Origin: Diphasiastrum complanatum
Taxonomy: Eukaryota > Streptophyta > Lycopodiopsida > Lycopodiales > Lycopodiaceae
Assembly (NCBI GenBank): GCA_029204225.1
Contig: CM055102.1
Span: forward strand, 47,834,870 to 47,898,869
Length of the DNA stretch: 64,000 bases
Direction: 5' to 3'
Shown in pieces: positions 10,178 to 19,860 of the stretch (its first letter is position 1; every line of letters begins with the position of its first letter). The notes below the pieces were generated by a model. The model did not search any database and had not been told where the DNA came from. It saw nothing but the letters and a program-made list of their open reading frames with translations. Position numbers and translations under genes: made by a program.

Positions 10178-11392
10178 TTACACTTTGTAAGCCTTGCTTA
10201 CTTCACTATAGCCAACAAACACACCCTTCTTTGATGAAGGATCTTCTTTAGTTCTATCATCAAGTGTGATATTGACAAAACATGTACATCCAAAGATCCT
10301 ACAATGCTTGACACTCGGCCTTCTACCATAAAGAACCTCATGAGGAGTTTTACCATCCAAGGAAGCACTTGTCCATCTATTACATAGATAGTTAGCACAT
10401 GCTAAAGCTTCCCCCCAAAAAGACTTAGCAAGATTAGCATGTAGTCTCATTGCCTTGGCACATTCACAAAGGGTTCTATTCTTCCTCTCGGCCACTCCAT
10501 TCTGTTGTGGAGTCCTAGGACTAGACATCTCCCTCTTAATCCCATGTGCTATACAAAAGTCTTTGAACCTATTTGAGGTGTATTCCCCTCCATTATCAGA
10601 TCTTAAGCATTTGATCTTTGTATTGAATTGGTTTTCCATTTCATTCTTGAACTTGACAAATGCAGCAAACACTTCATCCTTACTTTTAAGAAGATAGATC
10701 CAAGTATACCTACTAAAGTCATCAATGAAAGTTGCATACATCTTTGCCCCACCATTGCTAGTTGTACTAGAAGAATGAATATCAGAATGCACAAGTTGAA
10801 AAGCTTCTTTAGATCTAGAAGTAGATCTAGAATAAGCAAGTCTATGAGATTTGGACAAGGCACAATGTTCACAAACACTATTGTTTGCAACAAGACTTTT
10901 AGGGAGACCAAGAACAAGCTCTTTCTTTGCCATTACCTCCAAAGATTTGAAGTTGGGATGGCCCAACCTCTTGTGCCAAACTTCTTGGTTTGTCAATTGC
11001 TCCCTAGCCATACATCCTTCATGATTAGAGATCACACATGCATCAAGCTTGAAAAGTTTACCATGCCTCCTACCTTGAGCAATCAAGGATCCACATTTAC
11101 TTATCAAACATGCATCTCCAATGAACTCCACATCAAGTCCTTTGTCAATCATTTGACTTACACTAAGCAAATTCTTAGTGATTGAAGGAATGTACAAAAC
11201 ATTTTCAAGATTTGCTTTCCTATTTGTTGAAAGGGAAATAGGAATAGTGCCTATGCCTTTGATGTCACATTGACCATCATTTGCAGTGTAGATGATGTTA
11301 CCTTCTCCCTCATAAGACAATAAGGATGTAAAGTATTCCTTATGTCTTGTCATGTGAGATGAGGCTATCAATCCACCAAGGATCATTATCAT
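10178..11392 (-). CDS. copia protease remnant, pre-integrase and integrase
   Basis: A frame of 404 residues that overlaps the gag frame by 53 bases. It begins within the protease, just past the expected active site (ASSHMTRHKEYF), and runs through the protease flap region (NLLSVSQMIDKGL). The GAG-pre-integrase zinc finger follows (HKRLGHPN then CEHCALSK). The integrase core has all three acidic residues visible: HSDIHS, RSDNGGEY and NGVAERKNRTL. The frame ends SKAYKV at a TAA at 10178-10180. The coding sense continues in the same frame beyond that stop, so it is one point nonsense change. The gag-to-protease join is out of frame and the D-S-G-A motif is missing about five bases. Confidence 0.93.
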   Translation of the reverse strand: MIMILGGLIASSHMTRHKEYFTSLLSYEGEGNIIYTANDGQCDIKGIGTIPISLSTNRKANLENVLYIPSITKNLLSVSQMIDKGLDVEFIGDACLISKCGSLIAQGRRHGKLFKLDACVISNHEGCMAREQLTNQEVWHKRLGHPNFKSLEVMAKKELVLGLPKSLVANNSVCEHCALSKSHRLAYSRSTSRSKEAFQLVHSDIHSSSTTSNGGAKMYATFIDDFSRYTWIYLLKSKDEVFAAFVKFKNEMENQFNTKIKCLRSDNGGEYTSNRFKDFCIAHGIKREMSSPRTPQQNGVAERKNRTLCECAKAMRLHANLAKSFWGEALACANYLCNRWTSASLDGKTPHEVLYGRRPSVKHCRIFGCTCFVNITLDDRTKEDPSSKKGVFVGYSEVSKAYKV

Positions 11393-12293
11393 CTATGTTG
11401 GCTAACAAACTTGAAGTCATAACAAGTGATTCACATGTGTTATGTTCTTCCTCATCTATTGTAAGATTTCCTTGCCTCTCTCCTTGCTCTCTTTTCTTCT
11501 TATAACATTCATTTGCAAAATGACCTTTTATCCCACAATAAAAGCACTTGAACTTTGACTTATTGTTCTTAGTAGAAGAGGAAGAGGAAGAGTGATCATC
11601 ATGATCAAAGTTACCACCTTTGGACCATTTCCCTTTGCCTTTACCTTTGCCCTTGAATTTGCCTTTTGTGAAGAAAGCCTCTTCACCTCCACCTTGCAAG
11701 GATGCACCATCAAGCTTTGATTGCAACCTATGTTCTTCAGCCAATAAGATTTCTTGCAAGTCAACCACACTTGGCAAGACTCTTTGAATGGCAAAACTTT
11801 GCACAAGGTTAGCATGTTCATTTAGCAAACCATTCAACATAACTTGGACTATTTCACCATCTTTTATGTTCTCATCAATGCATGCTAAATCATCACTTAG
11901 GGACTTAACTCTCAAGATAAATGCATGAGCACTTTCACCCTCTCTTTGCCTACTAGAAAATATTTGTCTCCTTAGGGTCAATACCCTAGATGTGGACTTT
12001 GATTCAAAGAGCTTCTTTAAGGCATTCCATGCCTCACTTGCACTTTGACACTTTCCAACTTCCTTGAGAAGTTCATTTGTAACATTCATTTTAATGATAT
12101 GAAGAGCCCTTTTGGCCTTCTTATCAAACCTTTGTTGCTCTTGAAGTGTGAGAGGTCTCTCTTCAATTTCTGCAACTATGTCCATGAGTTCATTCAACTC
12201 AAGTAAGGACTCCATCCTCACTTTCCAAGTAGAGTAGTTTGATGAACTCAACCTTTCACTAGACTCTAGCATGATCCCACCATTGGAAGCCAT
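11340..12293 (-). CDS. copia Gag (nucleocapsid)
   Basis: Gag of 317 residues starting MASNGGIMLESSERLSSSNY, the usual copia start. UBN2-type gag motifs follow: W-K-V-R-M-E near residue 24, then AWNALKKLFES, then RVLTLRRQIF. A Lys/Gly-rich basic patch (GKFKGKGKGKGK) and a CCHC knuckle, CFYCGIKGHFANEC, near residue 250 bind RNA. The frame ends WWIDSLISHDKT: the family's protease motif begins (W-W-I-D-S) but the frame changes at once. This copy could make a normal-looking Gag with a short foreign tail. Gag would assemble virus-like particles in the cytoplasm and could package its own RNA if enzymes came from elsewhere. Confidence 0.95.
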   Translation of the reverse strand: MASNGGIMLESSERLSSSNYSTWKVRMESLLELNELMDIVAEIEERPLTLQEQQRFDKKAKRALHIIKMNVTNELLKEVGKCQSASEAWNALKKLFESKSTSRVLTLRRQIFSSRQREGESAHAFILRVKSLSDDLACIDENIKDGEIVQVMLNGLLNEHANLVQSFAIQRVLPSVVDLQEILLAEEHRLQSKLDGASLQGGGEEAFFTKGKFKGKGKGKGKWSKGGNFDHDDHSSSSSSTKNNKSKFKCFYCGIKGHFANECYKKKREQGERQGNLTIDEEEHNTCESLVMTSSLLANIDDNDPWWIDSLISHDKT

Positions 12294-13453
12294 GATTCTA
12301 ATGTTTCTTCAACTTTTAGGTTCTGTCCTAAAGCACTTAGCACTCACTTTTCTCTCAACAAATGATAGATAAAGAGATCTATGAAGATTTAGGACCCTAA
12401 AACACTTCTATCTTGAACCTAGATGGTTTCCAAGCATAGAAAGGAAGATTGAAACACATGCAACACTTTGCACACACTAAGAATGGATTACAAAATCAAA
12501 CCAACCTGAACACACTCTTGCTTAAGCTCTCAAACTTTCCAGCAAGTGACCAAATCAAGTTATGGTGTGAAGAGTTACTTGCATTCTTAGAAAATACCCA
12601 AAACTAGGATGCCAAGATTACCTAGTAATGAACAAACTTGATCAACATATGATCAACACACTAAGATATTGATTCAACCTGTAAAACCACATGTAAACCA
12701 CACTTCTAAAAGTTTATAAACTCCAGCAAGTGATAAATACAAGATTTAGAGGTGAATGAATGAGCACACTTAGTGAATCACAAGACTAGCTTCACTATCT
12801 TGTCAAATCTTGGTGTTTAGATGTAGATCTAAGATCACTTCACATGAGAATGTTCCTCAACCTGTTAAGAACCTGAAAACACACTTGCATAATGGTTAAC
12901 ACCTTCCAGCAAATGCTCCAATCAAATTACATAAGGAGAGTTACTTACATGCTCAACAAAGTACACCAAAATTTATGCCAAAATTGATGACAATCTTTAC
13001 AATATGCTCTTCACAATGGAGCTTACAATATGTTCACCCAAAAAAGGGGATCTTTCATCCAAATGGGAGCTTTGCTCAGCCTTTAGGAGAATTACAACTC
13101 ACTCAAAAGAGCATTTGTCATCCACTTAAGGAGAAGTTTCATCCACTTAAGGAGAGTGTTCATCCAAGAATGGAGATTGTCAACAATAGGATTGAAAAGA
13201 ACATTGTTAGTATTGAATATGCACAAGCCTCACAATCACAAATGATTAGGTGTTATGATCTGATCCAAAATAGTTTCTTTTCAGCCTCTGATCTTCAATA
13301 GACCTGAAATATGCTTTTGATCCACAAGTTCAACTCACAAAACAAAGGTTAGTAAGATTTGATCAACAAAGCAATGCAAAATCATGCTAAAACTTGATCA
13401 AACATCCAAATATCACCAAAAATGGAATACTTACTGTAAATAGAAGCCAACCA
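12294..13453 (-). other. long untranslated leader of young copia with degenerate tandem repeats
   Basis: The 1.16-kb region between PBS and gag start. Three diverged repeat units begin at the motif YCAACCTG at 12502, 12674 and 12857 (periods about 172 and 183). Each has an ACACACTTGC- or CCACACTT-like block followed by CCAGCAARTG and a lysine-codon-poor AT-rich part. An antisense 108-residue frame (12975-13301, plus strand) contains two HPLKE-type repeats and is probably fortuitous. Confidence 0.7.
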
Positions 13454-13465
13454 GCTCTGATACCA
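13454..13465 (-). other. PBS of young copia
   Basis: GCTCTGATACCA on the plus strand (TGGTATCAGAGC on the coding strand) directly abuts the 5' LTR. It matches initiator-Met tRNA. Confidence 0.95.
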
Positions 13466-14120
13466 TGTGAAAAATACAGATCCTAAGTGGATCTAAACTC
13501 CAAGATCATTGGCTTGAATGCTTGCACTCCAAACTACATAAGCTAGGAATTGGCAACACATTCTATGCTACCTAGAATGCAAAGAACTTGATCAAAAAGC
13601 ATTTATCACAAATGGAAACTTCCATAAACATCAAGTGCGGCCCAAAATAGCATTATACAGTCCATAATACATCAGCCTATCACTTTTGGAAAGCACCTAA
13701 GATCATACACAATAGCTTGAAGACAATACACACAACAATGCTCTCAATGGAGGAAGAAACAATGACAATGATCTATTGATCTCAATGAAGCATACAAAAG
13801 GTTTCTCCAACCTGTTCTCCACGACTTCCCTACTATTTATGGATGAGGAAGATGACTCTCTCTCCTCTCTCTAGAAGGTACTTGACCCTAGATATTCCCT
13901 ATATAGGAAAAATAGCTAAAAATGGCTTATATGACCAAAATACATCAAAATGGTCTCATTTTGAAGGGTATGAAGTTTGACACTTCATCATACTGAAAAA
14001 ATACAGTAAATAAAAACATTGTGGCCTGGTTCACACGTGTGAAACTCCAGAACCAAAACTATTTACAATTTTAGCCAATTTAGGCCTCAAACTAGCTAGG
14101 AAATGTTGACAATTTTCACA
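13466..14120 (-). repeat. 5' LTR of young copia
   Basis: 655 bp, identical to the 3' LTR except for two bases seen by eye. It carries the same TATA-like CCTATATAGG. It should drive transcription of the element on the minus strand. Confidence 0.96.
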
Positions 14121-14539
14121 GTCACTACGTATAACTTCTAGATTAGAGTAACTAAACATCTACAACTAATCAGACATTACAAGAGTGACAGACTAGCCAC
14201 GACCTAGATTGCATCTACTAATGTCATGCTATTAGATCAGATATCTGTACTTCTGGATACTTGCATGATCTTGCTGGTCCTTTTTGGAGCGTGAGGGTAG
14301 AAAAGGGTGTCGCGACTATTTTCGTGTCGCCTCGTGTCTTTTGACTTTCACGTTGTCTGACTTTCTCCCCTATACCGTGAAAAATTCTTTTTCGTGAATT
14401 TTTCTCGTTTGTGTCTTTTTGTCAAGGTGTTCACAAACAATTTTGCTTCATGTCTCTTGACTTTCGCGTTCGCAAACATCTTCGTCAGGCAGAGGGCTGA
14501 AAGCTAGCAAAGCTTCGGTGATAGAAATGTTTTGTTTCT

Positions 14540-15055
14540 TCAACTCCCTCTCAAAGCATGATAGCTTGACGACCCCAAGACTGGTGCCACTGAGTTCATG
14601 TGGCATAGTCTTCTATGCCACAGAGTGTCTAGTGAGTCATCATGAGTTTGATGAACCTGATCTGTAGGTTGGTGTACCTTCAGGTGATACAGATTATCTT
14701 TCCTTTTATCTTGAGTGATCAGGATACTGGTATTGGCGTCAATCACATTGCATGCTTCGTCAGAAAACGTCACACGCATCCCTGCATCAGCTATTCTTGC
14801 CATATAACGCAGATCCTGTTGCAGTGTAGGCATGAACAGAACGTCTTCAAGCCATTTGCCTCTGCCATTGGTGTTGAGCCATAGTGAACCAATACTATTC
14901 ACTTGATATTTAGATCCATCTCCAAGAACTATGAATCTTGATGGATCAGCACTTTTGAAATCAAACATTATTCATCTTGACGTCACGAAGTGTGAGGCGG
15001 CTCCTGAATCTAGAATCACCTCGTGTTTGTCAAATGTTGACGCTGCACACACGTC
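14540..15055 (-). pseudogene. older copia: protease and truncated pre-integrase
   Basis: Around 15015-15055 the coding strand reads VILDSGAASHFVTS, an intact copia protease active site. A stop follows, then the open frame 14968-14540 continues with FVVLGDGS-like and LEDVLFMPTLQQDL motifs. LWHRRLCHMN, the start of the pre-integrase zinc finger, comes next. Right after SVAPVLG the frame passes into SSSYHALRGS and stops at the polypurine tract and LTR, so the rest of pol has been removed by an internal deletion. Confidence 0.85.
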
Positions 15056-15241
15056 TTCACAAATGTAACTGTTGAACAGTTTTTTGTTTGATCTCTCTTC
15101 GTCCGTTTTTGAGCTTTCAGACTCCTCGACATAGGATGAACTGTTGTTGTTCTCCTGCCTACATTGATCTGTTTCTTGGATTCAGGTGGCAATCGATGGC
15201 TGCATCTTGTGGCAGTGGATACACTCAATCTTTGGATTGAG

Positions 15242-16054
15242 CTAGCATGTATCAACTGTGTGCCCGTCTCTTCTGCATCTCATGCAAGTCTTCTTTTCTC
15301 CACCTTGCTGCTTTGACCTCGCTTTGCTCTTCCAGTTGCCTTTGTTGGTCCCCTCTGCTAGCTGATCATGATCTTGCCTTTGATTCGACTCCCTCTTAGG
15401 CTTAAATTGCTTCTTGGATTTTTCTTTGTTGTTGTAGAGGGCCTGGTCAAAACCATAATTGTGATCAAGGTGTTCTCTGGCCTTGACTTCCTCTCGAATC
15501 TTGACAATTGCCTTTTTGAGAGCCATGGTAGAATCTTTCGCGAGCAAGGTTCTGGTTGTCTGGAAAGATCTGGGTAAGGCTCTCAACAGGTAGGTGAGCT
15601 GCTTTTCAGCTGACACTTTATTCTCTGCTCCAGAGTAATGTAGTGATAGAAATAGATCCTTCATCTTCCTTACAAAAGAAGTGAGGTCTTTCCCATCCCA
15701 CTGTAGATTTGTCAGTTGACCTTCCAGCATCATTATTTGACTTTTTGATTTTGTTTGAAATCTCGTGAGCAGTGCATCCCACATCTCCTTAGCTTTGGAG
15801 AGTGTAGCCAGGTCAAGTGTGAGACTATCTTCGATGGATGAAGATAGCAAGGCTATTGCCTTGTCATTTGTGTCCCTCCACTCGCGTAGCTCTTTGTCTG
15901 ATGTCCTAGGCATCTCCTCTGTGCCATCCACCCAGGGGAATAAACCTTCATCCTTGAGTATTAATGATGTCTTAACTTTCTAGGCTAGAAAGTTAGATCT
16001 TGAAGAATCAAGAATTGTACAGATCTTGCTATGTATGTTGTTGATTGAAGCCAT
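15242..16054 (-). pseudogene. older copia: Gag with nonsense mutations
   Basis: The gag start is the Met at 16052-16054 (MASINNIHSKICTILDSS). A TAG at 15980-15982 interrupts the reading, probably a former Trp in the NFLA-x-K context. The frame then runs to 15242 with copia gag motifs (AKEMWDALLTRF, MMLEGQLTNLQW, YLLRALPRSF) and a CCHC knuckle, CMRCRRDGHTVDTC. It stops there at another TAG, after which a second Cys/His group (CIHCHKMQ) follows in the same frame. Both stops fit G-to-A change at Trp codons. The Gag has an N-terminal extension absent from the young element's Gag, so it belongs to a different copia lineage. Confidence 0.85.
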
Positions 16055-16145
16055 TGCTTCTGGAGTTTGTTCTCTTGTTGATGTCGTTTGTCTAAATGCT
16101 TGGCATCCTAAATCTGATAGCCTTTTGGCTATGTCAAATAGGTAG

Positions 16146-16157
16146 GCTCTGATACCA
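16146..16157 (-). other. PBS of older copia
   Basis: GCTCTGATACCA on the plus strand, one base from the LTR start at 16159. It is the initiator-Met tRNA primer site. Confidence 0.9.
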
Positions 16158-16158
16158 T

Positions 16159-17108
16159 TGATGACAATAATAGTTGTCGTAGTCACGAAAGAATCGCCAA
16201 AGCAAACAATTCGGATGGAGTTCGGATCTGATCGCTGGTCACTACCAGCTGTATGGTTCCTACAGTCCTCCAAAATGTAGTCAAGCATTGCTGATCTACA
16301 TTTAGAAATTAATGTAGCATTCAACAAAAATTCAACCAAGGTGCGGAATCAGATGAGCAAGAGAATTAGACACACGAATAACAACAGACTAATCTGCATT
16401 CAAGATCAGACATGATAAAAGTAATATGTGCGCAAACGGCTACAAGATCATCTCTTGATTTTCTGATTCTTCAAGCACTGCATGCAAATCCATGCAATGC
16501 ATTGGCGTGAGAGAAAAACAGTTCTCCCACGAGTAATGTCTCGCTTACTAGCGGACTTTTGGATCTATAGATCCTATGTGAAATTGTCTCGCACACAATC
16601 AGACTCATATTCTGTCTGTGTGTCTTGCTTACTAGCATTAGACTACTTCATGTATATGTGTGTCAAGTATCATCCAAAAAGTATATAGTCGCTCCATGTA
16701 ACTTCTAGATTAGAGTAACTAAACATCTACAACTGATCAGGAATTACAAGAGTGGCAGATTAGCCATGACCTAATTGCATCTGTTGATGTCATGCTATCA
16801 GATCTGATACCTGTACTTTTGGGTACTTGCATGATCTTGTTGGTTCTTTTTGGAGCGTGAGGGCAAAAAAGTGTGTCGCGACTATTTGTGTATTGCCTCA
16901 TGTTCTTTGACTTTCGCGTTGTCTGACTTTCTCTCCTGTACTGCGCAAAATTCTTTTTTACAAATTTTTCTCGTTCGTGTCTTTTTGTCAGGGTGTTCGC
17001 GAACATTTCTGTTTTGTGTCTCTTGACTTTCACATTCACGAACATCTTCATCAAGCAGAGGGTTGAAAGCTAGCAAAGCTTTGATAATAGAAACATTTTG
17101 TTTCTTCA
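16159..17108 (-). repeat. 5' LTR of older copia
   Basis: A 950-bp LTR, TG...CA, homologous over its whole length to 7161-7694 plus 14126-14542 with many substitutions and small indels. It is far older than the element nested inside its partner. Confidence 0.92.
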
Positions 17109-17252
17109 CCTCAACATGAATAGTTATAAAGCTAAGCTTGATAAAATGTTCACCAAGTTGCATGATGATTTCAAGTCTATAGATAATTGTCAAATACACA
17201 ATAAAAAGTGTAGATTTGTAAAGTTTTAATCTGTCTTTGTTTTTTTTTTCTT

Positions 17253-17710
17253 TTGTTAAATATTTCTAACGATTCGGATGTTTCCACGTCTTCTACCTCT
17301 GAAGCTGCTTCTTTCAACGGTAGAAAATTTGTAAAATCCAAGCCTGTAGATATAGAATCTTTTTTTATTGATACAAACGTTAGTTTAGATGATTGTACAG
17401 ATTTTGATCCTGTCCGAAATAGGGCTTTATTTATAAGCCCTAGAACTACCACTACTCTTTCTCCAACCAACAAATCCCTAATCACCTTGCCTACTTACAA
17501 TATAGATAATAATTCTTTTTTGACATTATCGGACATTTGATTTCACAAAGGTAGAGGCTCTTTGCATTTTGAACAAGGAGCTTCATGAACTTTTTGATAT
17601 AATTAATTATGATGTTGATGATCTGCCCCTTGGTGGTGATGATATAAGTAAGGACGAATTTTATTTAGGGAAATATTGCTTGAAAATGGTTGTTGAGAAA
17701 ATGTGCCAAA
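17253..17710 (+). CDS. unrecognised acidic protein, probably frameshifted
   Basis: A 95-residue Ser/Thr- and Asp-rich frame (17253-17540) starts MLNISNDSDVSTSSTSEAAS. Near 17520-17540 a different frame continues with coding character (FTKVEALCILNKELHELF, then LPLGGDDISKDEFYLGKYC) to a TAA near 17708. Joined across a frame change, this would be an acidic protein of about 155 residues. I do not recognise it. A minus-strand frame overlaps it but shows no motifs. It could be a transposon or pararetrovirus-like fragment, or chance. Confidence 0.25.
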
Positions 17711-18079
17711 AATAAGATGATCTTCCTTTTGAAGAGGAGAAAGTGTCAAAAATAAACTAGACAATAGACAACCATACTTTGTAATATTTTTTATTTAATA
17801 TATAAAATATCTCTATTTTGCCTATTGGCTTGCATGAATTTGCATGTTTTTTGAAATTTTTTATAATCCGTCAATTTTGTATTATAAAGAATTTGGACTT
17901 TTCTGTAAAACCCATTGGAAAAGTTGCAATATATAGTTCTTTGTGCTAGTCTCACCATATTGTGTTATGAAATGTCACTTTTGCTTGCCAATGAGATTTT
18001 TCCATTCCTTGCAATGACCATATGCTAAGACTTCCACTATTTCTTGCAAAGAATGTCGAATGATGCCGTAATATGTGTT

Positions 18080-18299
18080 GCATGTCATACAAAAAATATA
18101 TATATCAATACCAAAAGTATCTAAATTAATTATACATATTTGTCTATAATAGTATTACACCAAATGTTATATCATCTGCTCCATGTCATACAAACAATAT
18201 ATAAATCAGTACCACAAGTATCTAAATTACTTACACATATTTGTCTATAGTAGTGTTACACCAAAATCTTATCATATAATGTGTTATATGATCTGCTCC
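18080..18299. repeat. tandem duplication (about 102 + 118 bp)
   Basis: CATGTCATACAAAMAATATATA begins at 18080 and again at 18182. Both units run through GTATCTAAATTA and TTGTCTATARTAGT to CATCTGCTCC or GATCTGCTCC. The second unit is longer by an AT-rich insertion before its end. Confidence 0.85.
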
Positions 18300-18562
18300 C
18301 CATGCACTTTGAACTGCGTCCACAAATTTACCGATTGTTTTCTATATCATTTGTATATTGATATTTGAAAATTGATCTTTTCTCAAGTATTTTACTATGT
18401 CGTCTAGTTTTCTCCAAACTTCTGCTTTGAGTAGCCAAGTAGAACCTTGTTCTTCGAAATCTTGAGTTGTAGCTATTATCTCTTTCCAAACCGAGTATTG
18501 AATTTTGGTTTCTTTTCTAGAATAGTTTGATAAAAAACTACGACGTTTGGATCCTCTAATGT

Positions 18563-19860
18563 TCAGTTTGCATGGAATATTTTCTGATTTACTTGAAAGC
18601 TTATCGATTTTTTTTTAACATGGCCTTTATGTAAGCTTGCTTTAGACAATACATCCTCTAATCTGGATATAGCTTGCTTTGAAAATGACTCCAGCTTGGT
18701 ATTCCATGCAAACAAGATGTGAAGATATAATATTTTTTCTATTATACGCACCTCTGCATAAAATGTACAAATGGTAGTAAAGGTTTCCAATAAGGATCTT
18801 CTCGATCTCTTGATATTCCTATACTCTTTGTCATGTCTTTTGTTGTATGCGATACAAATAAAGGTGTTTAAAGTTAGCTCCATGGGATATATTGAAAATA
18901 ATTTTTAATGACTTCAGATCGCCTGCTAATGTCATTCTATGTTGAAAGTGCCAATTCCAAGAACACTGAGTGGAACTCTCTCCATGTGATTTATGACATT
19001 CTAATAAATATCCATGAGAGAATTTCATGGTCTTCTTTCAACACCTATAAGAGAAACAAAAAATTGATTTAGCATAATGTTAACATAGAGAAGATTATCC
19101 ATATAAGATTATCCTTATAGAATCTATGAAAGAACTACTAAACCTGAAAACCTGCCAACCACCAAATATTATTTCTTGATTGAGCACTGAAGTTGAGGCC
19201 ATCTGAGTGCTCTGAATTTGAAAGTGCTCTATTCATGATCGTAAGATTAACTCTCTCCATTTTTTGTCCCTCTATAATTTCAGACTCATCTAACTCAAGA
19301 ATAACTATCAACTTGTTATTGACATTCTCATTTGTAATACCGTAAAAATCTATGATGAATGTTAGTAACTGATTAATATCAATAAACAGATTGTTGGAAT
19401 TGTTATAAGCTAGACATTCAGACTCTCTGCGAGCAATACACTTCATTGATATGAGATGGATTACCGATTATTTTCTGCATACCTTGGTTTAACATGTCTT
19501 TTTTTTTAAAACATGAAATGGTCGTGGAATTGGAAACTTTTTTATACGTACCTGTGCAAATGCTTCCTTTATCATCTTAAACATTGTTGCATATGCTTCT
19601 CTACTGATGCTAGAAAAATTACATGCCCTCACAACCAATGTAACGTCCAATATTTTTCCAACTTCATTCATAATGCTATCAGTAACTGAAGCCTTAATCT
19701 TTTTCATTTTGTTATTGTTTAACATCTATTTCATAGCTTTAGAAGTTCAAATAGAACCTAATGAGTTTCCAATGGAAACCTCATTGGCCAAATGGTCTTC
19801 AACAATCAATGTTGATCCGCATGGCAAATATAATGTTCATAAAAAAGTTAGTAGAAATTA
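18563..19860 (-). pseudogene. exon set of an unrecognised gene, probably decayed
   Basis: Minus-strand frames separated by splice-like sites. An upstream exon (about 19725-19552) reads SVTDSIMNEVGKILDVTL and ends with a GCACAG|GTACGT donor. The next begins after a TATGCAG acceptor near 19478 and reads NKLIVILELDESEIIEGQ, then ERVNLTIMNRAL and NIWWLAGFQV (19446-19138). A third begins after TCTTATAG near 19048 (VLKEDHEILSWIF) but meets a stop. The middle segment looks strongly protein-like, with a DExxI/KxERVxLTxMNRAL pattern. I cannot name the family; an orphan mobile-element protein is possible. Internal stops suggest a pseudogene. Confidence 0.35.

Larger units (their letters stand above)
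7695..14120 (-). mobile_element. young full-length Ty1/copia retrotransposon
   Basis: A complete minus-strand element of 6,426 bp: LTR 7695-8349, polypurine tract about 8350-8361, pol and gag frames 8345-12293, a 1.16-kb leader, PBS 13454-13465 and LTR 13466-14120. Both LTRs are 655 bp, start TGTGAAAA, end TTTTCACA and differ by eye at only two positions (the T/A near 7991 and an A/G near 8270). A perfect 5-bp target duplication GTCAC flanks it (7690-7694 and 14121-14125). It landed inside the LTR of the older copia element. Despite its youth it carries a lesion at the protease active site and an in-frame stop downstream of integrase. Confidence 0.97.
7161..17108 (-). mobile_element. older non-autonomous copia element (gag-protease only), interrupted by a younger copia
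   Basis: The LTRs are TG...CA. The 5' LTR (for the minus strand) is 16159-17108. The 3' LTR is 7161-7694 joined to 14126-14542, split by the insertion at 7695-14120. Each is about 950 bp once the insertion and its target duplication are removed. A PBS lies at 16146-16157 and a purine-rich tract at 14543-14556 directly abuts the LTR. Flanks are CCTCC (7156-7160) and CCTCA (17109-17113), a probable 5-bp target duplication with one change. The internal region is only about 1.6 kb and codes for gag, a protease and the start of the pre-integrase domain. It then jumps to the terminal LRGS-stop at the purine tract, so integrase core, reverse transcriptase and RNase H are absent. It needed enzymes from another element to move. 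Confidence 0.88.

Noticed and set aside
10628-11185. 185-residue plus-strand frame
   Set aside because: Antisense to the copia integrase, which has clear catalytic motifs on the other strand.
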